From NCBI GenBank assembly GCA_011037195.1, contig JAAEAF010000097.1, forward strand, positions 62,001-126,000: a DNA stretch of 64,000 nucleotides. The letters run 5' to 3'. Of this stretch, positions 21,340-33,513 are shown piece after piece; position 1 is the stretch's first letter, and every line of letters starts with the position of its first letter. The notes beneath the pieces were generated by a model. That model ran no database searches. It was given only the letters and a program-made list of their open reading frames with translations, and was not told where the DNA came from. The stretch comes from Triatoma infestans. Taxonomy: Eukaryota; Arthropoda; Insecta; Hemiptera; Reduviidae. The translations under genes and the position numbers were made by a program.

Positions 21340-21935
21340 AGAGAGGAGAAACTACCCAGCGGTAGGGCTCCTAATAAATATTGTTAATATTCGTTATCTT
21401 CTGTGAACAAGTCTCGCGGCCATTGACGTTCAGGCGTCAATGGGGATTGTCCGGGAGGATTCGGGACGAAAGATGACGGACAAAATGATTGTGATGAGAG
21501 GATAAGAACATATGGAATTTATAGTATCGTCTTTTGATAACATCTTGTAGTAAAGGTGTAGATTGTTTTGTTAGAGACATAGTAGGGAGCGTTGACAATG
21601 GTTCTAAGGATTTTGGATTGCAGGGACTGGATATGTTGAAGACTGGAACGTTTAGTTCAACCCCACAGTTCAATTCCGCAAACCCAAACAGGTTTTAAGA
21701 TAGCTATATAGATGTATCTTTTGTTTTGTAGTGTGAGTTTCGATCTATTGTCCAGAAGTCTTTTGAGTATTCTGAATGTATGTTAAGTTCTTTTCCTTTG
21801 AGCCATGTGCGTGGATTCCATTAAGTCTTTTATCAATGTAAAACCCAAGATAGCGGCCATTATCAGCAGCAGCAGGTAATGGGAGATGAGGAATCTGTCG
21901 AAGGGTAAATGTGACATGTATGGGTAAATGACAAC
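21340..21935 (-). pseudogene. Jockey-type LINE 3' end, tandem copy 1
   Basis: Minus-strand frames match the region after the reverse transcriptase of Jockey-like elements: GRYLG(F/L)YIDKRLN near 21830-21870, QSKILRTIVNAP-like sequence, and SSRILPDNP near 21440. The frame covering 21437-21673 is open; the rest contains stops and shifts. The 3' UTR shares CTGGGTAGTTTCTCCTCTCT with the neighbouring copy. No catalytic reverse transcriptase motifs are present, so it is a 5'-truncated dead copy. Confidence 0.65.
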
Positions 21936-21936
21936 G

Positions 21937-22616
21937 AAAGAGAGGAGAAACTACCCAGTAATAGCACTCCTAATAAATATTGTTAATGTTCGTTATCTTC
22001 TGTGAACAAGTCCTGGGCCATTGATGTTCCAGGCGTCGGGAAGGATTGTCAGGGAGGGTTCGGGACGAAAGACGACGGACAAGATGATTGTGATGAGAGG
22101 AATTATGGAATTTATTATATCGTGCTTTGATAACTTCTTGTAGGAAGGGTATGTGCATATGTAGGGATTGTTTTGTTAGAGACATAGTAGGGAGCGTTGA
22201 CAATGGTTCTAAGGATTTTGGATTGTAGGGACTGGATACGTTGAAGATTGGAACGCTTAGTTGAACCCCCCAGTTCAATTCCTTATGCCCAAACAGGTTT
22301 TAAGGTTGCTATGTAGATGAGTCTTTTATTTTGTAGTTTTTCTATCTGTTGTCCAGAAGTCTTTTCAGTAGTCTGAAACGTATGTTAAGTTCTTTTCTTT
22401 TGAGTAGTGTGTGTGGATTCAATTAAGTCTTTTGTCAATGTAAAGCCCAAGATAGCGGCCAACATCAGCAGCAGGTAATAGGATATTGGGTAATGGGAGA
22501 TGAGGAATGTGTCGAAGGGTTGACATTTTTAGGACAACTGAATACAAAAATTGCAAATTTAAACAAAAATTGTCAATTTTATAGCTAATTGAAGTTTTGA
22601 GGTCCGCTGAGTTCAA
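21937..22616 (-). pseudogene. Jockey-type LINE 3' end, tandem copy 2
   Basis: Second, slightly longer copy. It reads LRHIPHLPLPNILLPAADVG and RYLGLYIDKRLN (22419-22560), then the MNWGVQLSVPIFNV frame (21970-22278) with the SLEPLSTLPTMSLTKQS stretch shared by both copies. The repeat unit is ~600 bp, same order and same orientation, differing by indels and scattered substitutions. The ISYK/NLQF lead at 22570-22616 is not Jockey-like and belongs to the flanking HINE remnant. Confidence 0.65.
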
Positions 22617-22890
22617 AAAAAAAAAAAAAGAAGAAAGTTTTTACCGAATGGTTTTGTATACATGTGCCTGAACTCGTTATTCCGGTTAGGTATCACCACC
22701 ATTTTTGACACGAAGGTTTCGGGCAAAATCCATCAACCGGAAATGCGACATTATTGAATAATAGTTTTCCCAGTTTTTCACAATTTTCTCTCAAACGTTT
22801 CCATTGATTTTCTTTAAACATCTAATACTATCTACATATACAAATATTTATTACTTCTATTTGAAATATTTTCTCACATATATAAAAAAA
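22575..22890 (+). repeat. Old HINE-related fragment
   Basis: TTTTGAGGTCCGCTGAGTTC, TCCGGTTAGGTATCACCACC and ATCAACCGGAAATGCGAC blocks identify it. It lacks the TG tract and both ends. Confidence 0.55.
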
Positions 22891-24289
22891 ACAAAAGATC
22901 GACTATTTTATTTTTAAAGATAATCTATCTAGCAACCAATTTTGTTATATATTTTGCGAAAATTCCTCTCTAATTAGATGAGTAATGGGATCTTTAGCTT
23001 GGTAACATAATTATAATAATTTTACTGTAAACAAAATTCAACATATATTCAAGGTTATAAAATCGATTTGGTAATTTCCTATATTATTTATTCATCACAG
23101 TATACTTCTCTCTTTAATTCCCAGTGTGTCTTGTTGATTACACGAACACTAACACTCAACTTTCTATGAACTCTCTTACCACGTATGCATATAATTAACC
23201 TTGAGACAGTGTTGCACAATTTGAACAATAACTATGTTTTATTCCTTATTTCTTATTACGTTTTGTGATCACTTAAAAAATTATTGAATATATATAAATT
23301 GAAAGCACTATTGTATCTGTGATATAGGTTTAATGATATAAATTAAAATGAAACATTATTAGGGGAATAAATTATCATTTAATTCCCATAATGGTTATTA
23401 CAGTTAATTAGCTATTTATTATTTTTCCTAATTGATAGAAATTTCTGAATTTATAGTTCTAACAAAAAAATTGTAATGACATAGCAATGTCAAAGTAATG
23501 TCAAAGCCTTCACAAAATATAACAAAAGGAAAGAATAATTTATAACTAGTGGCCCCACAGCCGGCCGCGGCCTTTTCAATACAAAGGTATCAAAGACAAG
23601 CACCGATAAAGCCCTGTCTATTGAACAGAAGCCACCTGGTCTTTGAAAGTCGCCGATGGGCGACCAAATCTGGCCACTGACCTGAATCACTGGTCGCCGA
23701 CCTAACCAAGGTCGCACGCTACTAGAGATGTCTTAGTGTGAGAACTTACACACTTGACAGTGTGTGAGTAAGACTAATATCAACTTCGTCCCACTGGAAG
23801 AGGGGATCATTATATCATTCATCATTATACCAGTAACCATATCATTATATCAGTATCATTTTACAGCAGCAGTTATACTTGAGTTCCGAGCGCGCCCCTT
23901 TACAAGGTTTATCTTATAATTATTTTCATAGTTGTGCATATTAGTTTATTTATTATAATCATTTTAAATTATTTGTTATTTAACTCGTAAAATTATTTAT
24001 TTACTTTTATCAAATCATATTAATTGTAGTTACCATTAGGCTCATTCAAATTATTGTTATAATATATTCTATTTTTATAAATTCAGTGTTAGTAATTCAA
24101 GCAATAACTCTCTAAACTAACTTCCGCCTAATAAATCCCTCTTCAAGACATCTAACTTCATACCTCAGGAATCACAATTGATTCCACTACAAAATCAATC
24201 TGAAACATTTGTAATAGGATCCGAGAGAGAGAGAGAGAGACACACATGAAAATTGATAGGATAACTTTCTTGATATGATTCCGCTTTAT
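22891..24289. other. AT-rich DNA with one GC-rich 180-bp block
   Basis: Between 23554 and 23735 lies a GC-rich block bounded by CTAG at both sides (CTAGTGGCCCC... and ...GCACGCTACTAG). It could be a small element, but the ends are not convincing inverted repeats. Further on are ATCATTATA-type short repeats (23805-23870) and (GA)n at about 24222-24240. No coding signal. Confidence 0.45.
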
Positions 24290-24315
24290 ACAAATGGGAT
24301 CACAATCCCATTTGT
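24290..24315. repeat. Perfect 11-bp hairpin
   Basis: ACAAATGGGAT-CACA-ATCCCATTTGT followed by a T-run. Function unknown; in a eukaryotic window it should not be read as a bacterial terminator. Confidence 0.6.
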
Positions 24316-25164
24316 TTTTTTGGAAGACCTAATGTCATATGAGGAGGTGGAATGGTTCCTCTCGTATAAAACCATAAACTCTGCTCTCTAAATTGCTGCC
24401 TAAATTTCTCCCTCTACAAGGGTGTACACTTATCAGGTAGATTGTTTTGTTCTCAAATCGTATATTCATGGCTTGCTCTTTGCAGTTAATCTCGTAACGG
24501 ACTATACGTTCAATGATTCAGTATTCCTTTTCACCGTTCATAAAAGTAATTATGTCAGAGTATCTTGATGTCGTCTCCTGTGTGCCCACTTTCCACAAAA
24601 TATTCGAAGCATGTTTTTTCCCCTTTTTTTTTAGAAGATCACAGGGATTAAGAGCATGTTATATGGGCACGAACCAAGCATTTGGGCTGGTGTCCCGGGT
24701 TCTATGCCGCATCTAGGACAGAGGGGTTCAACATTTCCAGAAGATATGGCCGATATTTCCAGGAACTCCTCGATGAGTAATTGATGTTAAGCTTTATTGT
24801 ACTAGTCCATTCTGAACCTGAGAGAATTTTTTTTTATCATAGATAAATTTGTTCCCTTCGGGTTATCTTGGAAATCACATACTCTGATAACCTATATTTA
24901 TGGTTGATCCATTCATCATAGGATCTTTCACGGAGAATCTACTCCATTTTTCTAATATTGTGATCCTATTCCAAAGGATCCAATTTAGGTTTAGGCGATT
25001 ATTGCACTCATTAACTTCTGCCTTGAAATTGAACGTCTTTTGGAATAATACAACTTATATCCCTTCTAATGTTCTTGGGGCACACCAATGCGGTGCTTCC
25101 CACTGGCAATCAATAAATTTTCCATTTGTCCATAAAAAGTTTCAAATAATAAAAATTATAGGCC
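24316..25164. other. Intergenic DNA, no element recognised
   Basis: Fairly complex sequence with short frames (24513-24716, 24900-25181) that match nothing I recognise. Could be a decayed element or host non-coding sequence. Confidence 0.4.
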
Positions 25165-26052
25165 TATTTAAGAATAGATAGTATATCGAGGTTTAAACAA
25201 AATCTTAGGTCATCTTCGAATAAATTGCAAAAAAGAAAAAAAATCAGAAAATCGCACTTTTGCAGGGATCTTCATTTTTGAAACAAGCTTGTGCGGCACA
25301 TCAATAACTAAACAGAACATCCAGCGATTTTTGTTCACATTCACATACACGCACACCCATATATATATATATATATCTATATATATATATTTTTTTTTTT
25401 TAAATCTGTTTGTTTGTTTGTAATGTTTACCTCCATATATCTAGTTTTGTTAATTCCGTCGTAGTTTATTTTCAACGATCAAAGATAGGGAGCAAGTTGT
25501 AGTCTTTTAGAACAACCAATCCTTCATTTTTTTTTTTTACCATGAATATAAAACGAAGGTAATCTTTGTGATGGATGAAGAGCATTATTTCGTAGAAGGT
25601 TCATGTTCAGGTAAATAAAGTAACTGTATAAAGTAACTGAGCTCAGTTATATAAATGACCTTCATACAGAAAGATTTAACTTGGCATTACTCCAGAATCA
25701 ATGCTCTAGCATCATGAATTGTGGCAAGCTAAAACCTATTAAAGAGGCTAAGTTTACAATCCCCCAATTTCAATCAAAAAATATACTGGCAATGGGAAAC
25801 TATATAAGATATTAATATAAATCTAGGTCGTTGAATTTATCAAGTTATAACCGTTGCTGATCTAAAAAAAAGCAATACATGACCATTCCGCACGCCATCA
25901 GAGAAATCTTAAGCCCATTTTTCACTGTCCGGTGGTGTTCCTTAACAGCTTTTCTAATTTTTCAGTTACGTATGCAAAATTATTCTAAAGCCTCCATGTA
26001 TACTAATATCATTCCATTTGGATAATTATTCTGGTCCATCTTTCTAAAGTCT
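25165..26052. other. Old HINE trace, microsatellite, AT-rich DNA
   Basis: 25165-25330 contains an AAACAAAATCTTAGGTCATC and CACTTTTGCAGGGATC stretch reminiscent of the old HINE subfamily. (TA)n lies at about 25360-25390. The rest shows nothing recognisable. Confidence 0.4.
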
Positions 26053-26473
26053 CGAATCAGCGCCCTCTCTAGCGGTTACGTCGCCCCGGACAAAAAGACT
26101 AATGGCTGCCCATTAAGAATATATATATACATATATTTTTAAGCAAGTCTACGCATGTTCAAATACAACCTGAAGCAGCGCTCTACTCGCGTCTAATACT
26201 ACGAGTATTCTGTTCAGAGAAATATATGCATGGTCAAACAAGTTCAAGAGCATCGTCCTTTACAAATTCTACGTTAATTTTTCAATAATAGTATAAATAT
26301 TTCTAGCTTTTAGACATAAACAATATAAATATGCTACGCATTGTAAATTTTTAGGGAACGAAAAAATCGATATGTGAAATTTGCTATTAATTCTATTAAT
26401 TTTCTATTTTTTCTCACACGGCCAAAATGGCAAATGTTCAGATTGCCCGCCCTTAGAGCGGACGCTGCTCAAA
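26053..26473 (+). mobile_element. MITE family M, copy 1
   Basis: Left end CAGCGCCCTCTCTAGCGGTT and right end GCCCTTAGAGCGGACGCTGC form an imperfect terminal inverted repeat. The interior shares TAATTTTTCAATAATAGT, TTTTAGACATAAAC and ATATGTGAAATTT(T/G)CTATTAAT with 55614-56048, in opposite orientation. Non-coding, superfamily unknown. An extra segment (about 26165-26225, containing another GCAGCGCTCTACTCG) is absent from the other copy. Confidence 0.65.
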
Positions 26474-26735
26474 TGCATCTCTTCCAGCCAGCGGCTCTTA
26501 TGATGCCTTCTTCTTCAATTTCCCTCCTATTCGTATCCATCACGCTTTCAGATAACCTTTCCGTTTCCATTTTCCTGACAATAAGTACTGAGCGCTTTAT
26601 TATATTGATGCTCCTCATTTAGTGATGCATTTCTTTTGATAATAATTATCATTTAATCCCCACTTTTTTTGTTTAAAAATAGTCAAAAATTTGATTCTAT
26701 TCTTTCATGAATTAAAAACTGCAACTAATTTTGTT

Positions 26736-26905
26736 TTTACAAGTGGCCTGCTTTTTGGTTCACCCGCAATATGTTTCAAGAACTTAGAAAATAAAGCCTC
26801 AAAATATAATTCCCGTATCTGCCATATGTGAACGTTATAATCAATGTTCATCGTATTAATCTCTTTATAATAGCTGATAAGTTTAGTGGAGTAAGATTTT
26901 TAGAA
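26736..26905 (+). repeat. Dispersed ~180-bp repeat, copy 2
   Basis: Partner of 20431-20612, with a deletion of the TTTAATTTTGTT stretch. It directly precedes the SINE at 26915. Confidence 0.65.
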
Positions 26906-26914
26906 GTTTTATTA

Positions 26915-27203
26915 TGGGAAGGGATTAGCTCAGTGGTAGAGCGCTGGACTAGCAACTAACTGGAGGCAACGCGGAGTCCAGCTGCTGACCTTAGATTTTT
27001 TATTCCTAGGAGCCTCTCACAGCGCACTGTCCGGTGATGGACGGTGTTGTCTATAACGAGAGATCACTGTCTGAAAGCCGGTAGTGAACTGAGAAGACTT
27101 CGATCTTTGTGGTAGCTATATAAGTCCAGAAGAGCTTCGGGTAGTATAGGGCTTGGCCCCTCCCCACTGCAATAAAATATATCTATTATCTATCCAAAAA
27201 AAA
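26915..27203 (+). mobile_element. tRNA-derived SINE, family 1, copy 1
   Basis: Head GGGATTAGCTCAGTGGTAGA is a perfect tRNA A-box region. The B-box is disrupted (CGGAGTCCAGCTGC). The body shares CACTGTCCGGTGATGGAC and CTTCCTAGGAGCC-like blocks with the copy at 56545, then has ~90 bp more 3' sequence ending in short TCTATTATC-like repeats and an A-run. Pol III transcription of this copy is doubtful because of the B-box loss. Confidence 0.75.
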
Positions 27204-27449
27204 ACCGTTAGTACCTGGAATCTCAACCAATAAAGTAAAAAAATCAAAGGTATCTGTCATCCCCCCCCATTGCCCCCTAGTTCGATGTTCATCATATCTT
27301 TTACGTTCATATCAGAATTCAATGTTCATACCTGTAAACGTTCGCTTTTTACACAAAGATATGACCTCTCAAAAAAAGTATTCTACGTTTAAAACCAAAT
27401 TTCATTCACAAAACTAGTTGGTAACGGTGTTGCTAATTTCTTCTGAATT

Positions 27450-28463
27450 ACTTTCTCTTACTCCTAGTAAGAGGAAGTATTGTAATCGTGTCAAATTTTC
27501 GATATCGAGTTTTCACCGGAAATATCCGTTTTGAGGTCCCCTGAGTCCAAAAAAGTGGTTTTTTAGCAAATGGTCTCTGTGTGTGTGTGTGTATGTCTGT
27601 GTGTTTTTTTTTTGTTTTGTGTGTTCTGTTGGTGTGTGTGTGTATGTGAACAGCATAGCTCAAAAATGAAAAACCGTAGGACGTTGAAACTTGATATTCC
27701 GTTTAGGTATCACCATGGGATCTGACAGTACGTTATCTATAAAAATTCCTCAACCGGAAGTACCGCTTTACTAGTTTTTTTTTTTACGTTTTTGCAATTT
27801 TCTCAAAAATGGCTCCGAAGATTTTCTTTAAACTTGTTATATCAACTACACATACAAAGAGCTACAACTTTTATTTGAAACATTTCTCCAGGAAAATTCA
27901 TTTAAGGGCACTTCTGGGGGAGGGGTGGGGTTAGGTTTTCATCTTAACTGCTGTTTCAGTATATTAGACAATTCTGTCATCTAAATATGTTAATTAGAAT
28001 TAAATATGTTGTTGAAATTCCGAGTTTGAAAAAACAATAGATAACCGGAAGTGCGTTTTTACTGAAATATAATTTTCAGTTTTCTGGTATTTTCTCGAAA
28101 ATGGCTCCAACGATTTTCTTTAAACCAGAGTTGTTAACTATACATATAACGAGCTACAACTTTTATTTGAAACTTTTCCCCTGATAAATTCATTTAAGGG
28201 GACTTTTGGTGGAGGGGGGTTATGTTGTTCTTTAAAATGCTATCGCAGTTGATTATACAATTCTGTCATCCAAATTGACAAACTAGAAATTAATATATGA
28301 CCCAATTCCGATTTCAGGAAATTAGTAACCGGACAGTTTTTCACTGACAGTGTTTCATGTGATTCGACGATTTCATTAAATTTGGTAGCACTAACTATAA
28401 AATTTGTCAATTATAAGTTTGAGTACGGAGTAAGAGAAAGTTGTGTGAGTGTTTCACACCAGA
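27450..28463 (+). mobile_element. HINE-like repeat, copy I (two modules)
   Basis: 1014 bp, both hairpin ends intact. The (TG)n region at about 27575-27650 is interrupted by a T-run. The final ~130 bp have several 1-nt deletions compared with siblings. Confidence 0.8.
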
Positions 28464-30035
28464 TTTTTTTGTTAATAATCAAAATAATTGTTAGTGTGCC
28501 AAGCTGGTAGGCAACAAATTTTTTTGCCGCCTTATGTCAAAATTGGAAATGTCTCCTAGGATATTGAATTGATATACGTATATAAGTTTTAAGACTGCCT
28601 ATATCGTTCTGATTGTATGTTTCGTGGTTCTCAGAGCGTGAATGAAATATTGATGTAATAATTAAGATAACATCTAGTCCTGCCTTAAATACTAAAGCAA
28701 TAGTTCAATCAAGGATTTACAAATGTTACTATTCAGTCGTATGTCTGTCGGCTTGTATCCCTTCTCTTACCTGAGCGCCGGGCTATATCCGGTTATTGCT
28801 AATTCAATTCTTTCCATTTACGTTTTGTTTTTTTTTGGCTTCTCACTCACTTCCCTATTATACTTTTTTTCCTGCTTATTTCCAGAAACATTTACATCAT
28901 CTTTTCTAACTCATTCGTTTCCCTGTACTTCCGTTCGCTCGCTATTATAAAATGGTAGAAATGCCTTCACTGGCTTAGGTACATTTACCAACTGGTCAGA
29001 TAGATAATCATTATATCGCTTCTATATTTTTATGGTGGGGCAAACGAGTGCCTTCACATCAAATTTTTTTCGTAGTCAGGGTGAGGTGCCCGCAACACAT
29101 GTATTTCGGGTGTAAATTTTACAGAATTGCAATAAGAGAAAGTGAAAAAAAAAAATGTAAATAAACTGAACAAATAACTTGTATGTACTCATTTTGGAAA
29201 GAAATTAAGAGAATCTATAAATAGAAAATAGTGGGGTTAGTTTCAAACCTATTCAAAGGGGGGATACGTGTTTACGGGATGAGCACTTCTTTCTTACTCA
29301 ACCCCCTAAAGTTGAACATCATCATTTTCTTCTTTTTTTTCTCCCTCTCACTCTCTCTCTTCACGTTATCTCCCTTGGGGTAAAAACATTGTGGAGTGGC
29401 ATATAAAGAGTCAAGCTGCGATAGCCACGCTTTAAGAAATAATGTACACGTTTCAATAGAGCATCACATAGGGAAGCTTTCAATGACTCTTCATGAATCT
29501 TCTTCAAGCTTGAGTTTTTTATTTTATTTTTTAAGCACTGCTGTGACCTCGGAAAGAAAATATGCTTTATTACTAAGTGTATTAACTTCTATTTTTACAG
29601 TTTATCTAGCAAATAAAAAAGAAGTTTAGTTTTTTTAAACCTTTTAGACGTGAGCTTTACCTTTTGATAAAAAAAAAAAAAAATTGGCACTATTACAATA
29701 CTTCCTCTTACTAAGTAAGAGAAAGTAAAAAAAACAAAAAACTAATACTTAAATAAAAGAATTTCAGTACATATCCAATACAACATGAATTTAACGTTGA
29801 AAAACTCAATTTCGCAAATTTTATCGATTGCTATAAATAAATAATCGATTGTTAAAACCAGTAATTGGTTTTCTAAATATTGAACACAGTAACCTGTTTC
29901 GATGAGAAGAAATAACTAATTTTGATGTTAATTAGTACCTGTTACAAGGGAAGTTCAATTCTATTACAAATACAAAAGGAGATAAATACAATTTACAATA
30001 AAAATAAATACATCTTCTTCTTAGTTTAAAAAAAA
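28464..30035. other. Intergenic DNA with two HINE end scraps
   Basis: 29060-29145 (TCAGGGTGAGGTGCCC ... AATAAGAGAAAGTG) and 29685-29728 (ACAATACTTCCTCTTACT ... AAGTAAGAGAAAGT) are isolated HINE ends in minus orientation. (TC)n-rich tract near 29335-29365. The frame at 28723-28950 is hydrophobic and pyrimidine-rich and I do not call it a gene. Confidence 0.45.
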
Positions 30036-31044
30036 TCTTGTGTGAAACACTCACACAACTTTCTCTTACTCCAGTTCTCAAAATGATGATTGACGATTTT
30101 TATAGTTTGTGTACCAAATTTAATGAAATTCGTCGAAAACTGAAAAAACTGATCAGTAAAAGCGCACTTCCGGTTTACTAATTTTCTTGAAACTCGGAAT
30201 TTCAACCATCTATTTATTTCTAACTAATTATGTTTGGATGATAGAATTGTATAATCAACTAGGATAGCACTTTGATGAAAATCTGACCCCCTCCCCTAAA
30301 AGTGACCTTAAAAGAACTTTCCCAGAGAAATGTTTTAGATAAAACTTGTAGATCTTTGCATGTTTAGTTTATATACGAAGTTTCAAAAAAATCGTTGGAG
30401 CCATTTTTGAGAAAATGGCGAAAAAGTGAATAAATCATTCAGTAAAGTGGTAAAGTAAACGCACTTCCGGTTATCCGATTTTTTTGAAACTCGGAATTTC
30501 AACAACATATTTAATTCTTATTAACATTATTTAGATGACAGAATTGTCTAATAAACTGAAATAGCACTTTAGATGGAAACCTAACCCCACCCCTCCCCCA
30601 AAAGTGGCCTTCAATGCATTTTCCCGGAGAAATGTTTCAAATAAAAGTTGTAGTTCTTTGTATGTGTGGTTGATGTTTGAAGTTTAATGAAAATCGTCGG
30701 AGCCATTTTTGAGAAAATTGCAAAAAAGTAAAAAATCCAACTTGTAAAGTGGTACTTCCGGTTGAGGAATTTTGACAGATAATGTACTGTCAGATCACAT
30801 GGTGATACCAAAACGGAATATCAAGTTTGAACTTTCGTTTATGAGCTATGCTGTTCACATACACACACACGAACACACACACACACACACACAGACCATT
30901 TGCTAAAAACCACTTTTTTGGACTCAGGGGACCCAAAACGGATGTTTCCGGTGAAAACTCGTATCGAAAATTTGCGATTACAATACTTCCTCTTACTAGG
31001 GATTAATTACAATACTTCCTCTTACTAGGGAGTAAGAGAAAGTA
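30036..31044 (-). mobile_element. HINE-like repeat, copy J (duplicated terminus)
   Basis: Two modules, CA-rich microsatellite at about 30856-30892. The CTAGG-side end is present twice in tandem: ATTACAATACTTCCTCTTAC at about 30977 and again at about 31006, before the terminal GAGTAAGAGAAAGT. No sibling in the window shows this. Confidence 0.8.
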
Positions 31045-31201
31045 AAAATTAAATAAAATCATAAATATTACTAGGTGCTGGTCAGAAAGCATAAAAGATC
31101 TGTTCCTTAACATATTTTTAATGAACTTATAAATAATACTTATTATATAGATAATAGTAATTATATAAATAATACTAATTATAATAGTAATTTTTCTTAT
31201 T

Positions 31202-31323
31202 ACTTTCTTTTACTCTTAGTAAGAGGAAGTATTGTAATCGTGCCAAATTCTCGATATCGAGTATTCACCGGAAATATCCGTTTTGAGGTCCCCTGAGTTC
31301 AAAAAAGTGGTTTTTAGCAAATG

Positions 31324-31354
<31 letters not shown>

Positions 31355-31887
31355 AACAGCATAGCTCAAAAACGAAAAACCGTAGAAAGTTTAAACTTGA
31401 TATTCCTTTTAGGTATCACTATGGGATCTGATAGTACGTTATCTGTCAAAATTCCTCAACCGGCAGTACCACTTTACCAGTTGGTTTTTTTTACTTTTTT
31501 GATTTTCTCAAAAATGGCTCCGGCGATTTTCTTTAAACTTTGTATACAAACTAAACATGCAAAGATCTACAACTTTTATTTAAAACATTTCTCTGAGATC
31601 CTTCATTTAAAGGAACTTTTGGGGGATGGGAGGAGGTATGTTTTTATCTAAAGTGGTTTCATAGTTGATTATAGAATTCCTGTTCATCCAAACAGAATTA
31701 ATTAGAAATAAATGGATGGCCAAAATTTCGAGTTTCAAGAAAGTTAGTAAACCGAATGTGTGCTTTTACTGAACAGTTTTTTCAGATTTCGACGAATTTC
31801 ATTAAATTTGGTACAATAACTATAAAATTTGTCAATTATAATTTTGAGAACTGGAGTTTGAAAGTTGTGTGAGTGTTTCACACCAGA
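31202..31887 (+). mobile_element. HINE-like repeat, copy K (one module)
   Basis: 686 bp, left end ACTTTCTTTTACTCTTAGTA, short TG/TGTA tract, single module. The right subterminal repeat is damaged (GGAGTTTGAAAG) while the terminal hairpin is intact. Lies only ~160 bp from copy J in opposite orientation. Confidence 0.75.
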
Positions 31888-32279
31888 TTTTTTTATACTT
31901 CATTACTCATTTTACAAAAAAAACACACACACACCATTTTTATAAACCAATTTTTCGTACTCACCTCAAAACATTATTTCCGTTAAAAATTCCATTTCAA
32001 AAGTTTGACATGATCGCAATACTTACTCAATCCAATTAATATAGATTAATTATAAAAAAAAATTCATTATAATTATAACATTTAAAAACGTTAATTTGGG
32101 CTAGCCAATAAAATAAATGGTAGTGGGCGCACTCTCTCTTAGACCATGTAGCATCAATTTAAATTTAAGCGTAACTGAAAGATTCCCAAAACTCATCTAA
32201 AATCAATTTTATTGGTAAAGACTTTTAATTTAAAGTGATACATTTTTATATTTGCCGTGAACATATAAATTTTAAAGAA

Positions 32280-32915
32280 AATCGTTACAGCTGTTCTAGA
32301 GAAAACTCAACGAATCAATTATGAAAGTCGTCATCCTTTCGGTTAAACTATTTTCATCAAATTTGGAATTCTAGCAATGCTTCTAATGTATTATAATATT
32401 ATATATGTGGTCAAAACAATATTTTGTACTGAAGTGGTACTTTAGAGGGGAAGTGTAACGCTACTGTTTCCTCCCAGAATCCCCTAAAAAAAAAAAAATC
32501 ACTTTTTCCAGGAGAACGTTCCAAGATAAAATTTATAGGTATTTATGTATGTAGGCAGTATACACAGTTCAAAGAAAATCAGTGGAGCCGTTTTTTAGGA
32601 AAATAGCGAAAAACTGAAAAAAAAAAAAAAAAAAAAAATTTAGTCAAGACGCAATTTCGGTTCATGGATTTTGTCTGAAACCTTCGTGTCAGATGCTGCG
32701 GCAGTATCTCTAACCGATATACTAAGTTTGAACTGCATGTGACTTTTCTTTGTTCTTGAAATATTTGGTTCACACACATAATATAGCCATTAACTAAAAG
32801 CATTTTTTTCGTACTGAGGTGACCTCAAAAAAATGTATTTTCTGTGAAAACACAATTACGACAAATTTGACTCGATCAAATTTGACTTCCTCTAATTAGA
32901 AATAAAGAAAGTAAA
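32280..32915 (-). repeat. Old HINE-related repeat
   Basis: Same subfamily as 16041-16640: TTCGGTTAAACTATTTTCAT, GAAGTGTAACGCTACTGTTT, AATTTCGGTTCATGGATTTT, a short ACACACA tract near 32772 and a degenerate AATAAAGAAAGT end. Confidence 0.55.
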
Positions 32916-33184
32916 AAAAGAAGCTTAAGTCTTACTTTTTAAGTGATCCCCTTATCCTGTCAAAGAATATTACAATAACATAAACAAATAACAAACAATA
33001 GCATAGCATGGCTTGAATATTTTACTGTATGATAAAATATGGACAGATTTGAGTTAGAACTAAAAATTTCAAAGGAACAGATGATGTCTAAAAGAAGGAA
33101 GGGCTAAGATCTGAGTTAATTAAAGGGAAGAAGAGCTAGAAATAAGAGATAAGAGTAGAACCGCTTTTGTGGTCATAAAAAACA
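32916..33184. other. AT-rich DNA, nothing recognised
   Basis: A/G-rich sequence without frames or repeat ends. Confidence 0.4.
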
Positions 33185-33513
33185 GATGTTGGTGTTAGAA
33201 GGTTCTACTTACCGGCAACCCATGGTAGACGCCAAACAACCAACCACTCTTGATATAATCTCTATTTCGTTCGCCGTTTTCCTTTACTCTATATAACTGT
33301 GCACAACCCACACCGCGTACCGCCAGTTCGGTGCTAGTAACTCCTTCTCAGCTTTACCGCCCCTTCAACTCATTCACTCCTTCAGTTCGTCTATACAACA
33401 ATTCCTTCCTCCTCAACTTTACATCCTTCCTCTATCTCTTATTTTCGATTGACTTTCTCTTTCCTATCGCTTGTTTATTTAATCGCCCAACTCTACTTGC
33501 AATCTTAAGGTTG
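33185..33513 (+). other. Possible solo LTR (weak)
   Basis: Begins TGTTGGTGTTAGAAGGTTCT and contains a TATA-like TCTATATAACTGTGCACAAC followed ~25-50 bp later by CCAGTTCGGTGC, as in an LTR promoter, then a pyrimidine-rich stretch. No matching CA end or target duplication could be fixed, and no second copy is in the window. Confidence 0.25.

Noticed and set aside
24290..24320. Intrinsic terminator (11-bp stem followed by a T-run)
   Set aside because: The window is eukaryotic transposon-rich DNA; the hairpin has no gene in front of it and AT-rich hairpins are common here.
28723..29629. Frames at 28723-28950 and 29396-29629 as small host genes
   Set aside because: Pyrimidine- or T-rich composition explains the hydrophobic residues; no splice-site, domain or conservation signal is visible.
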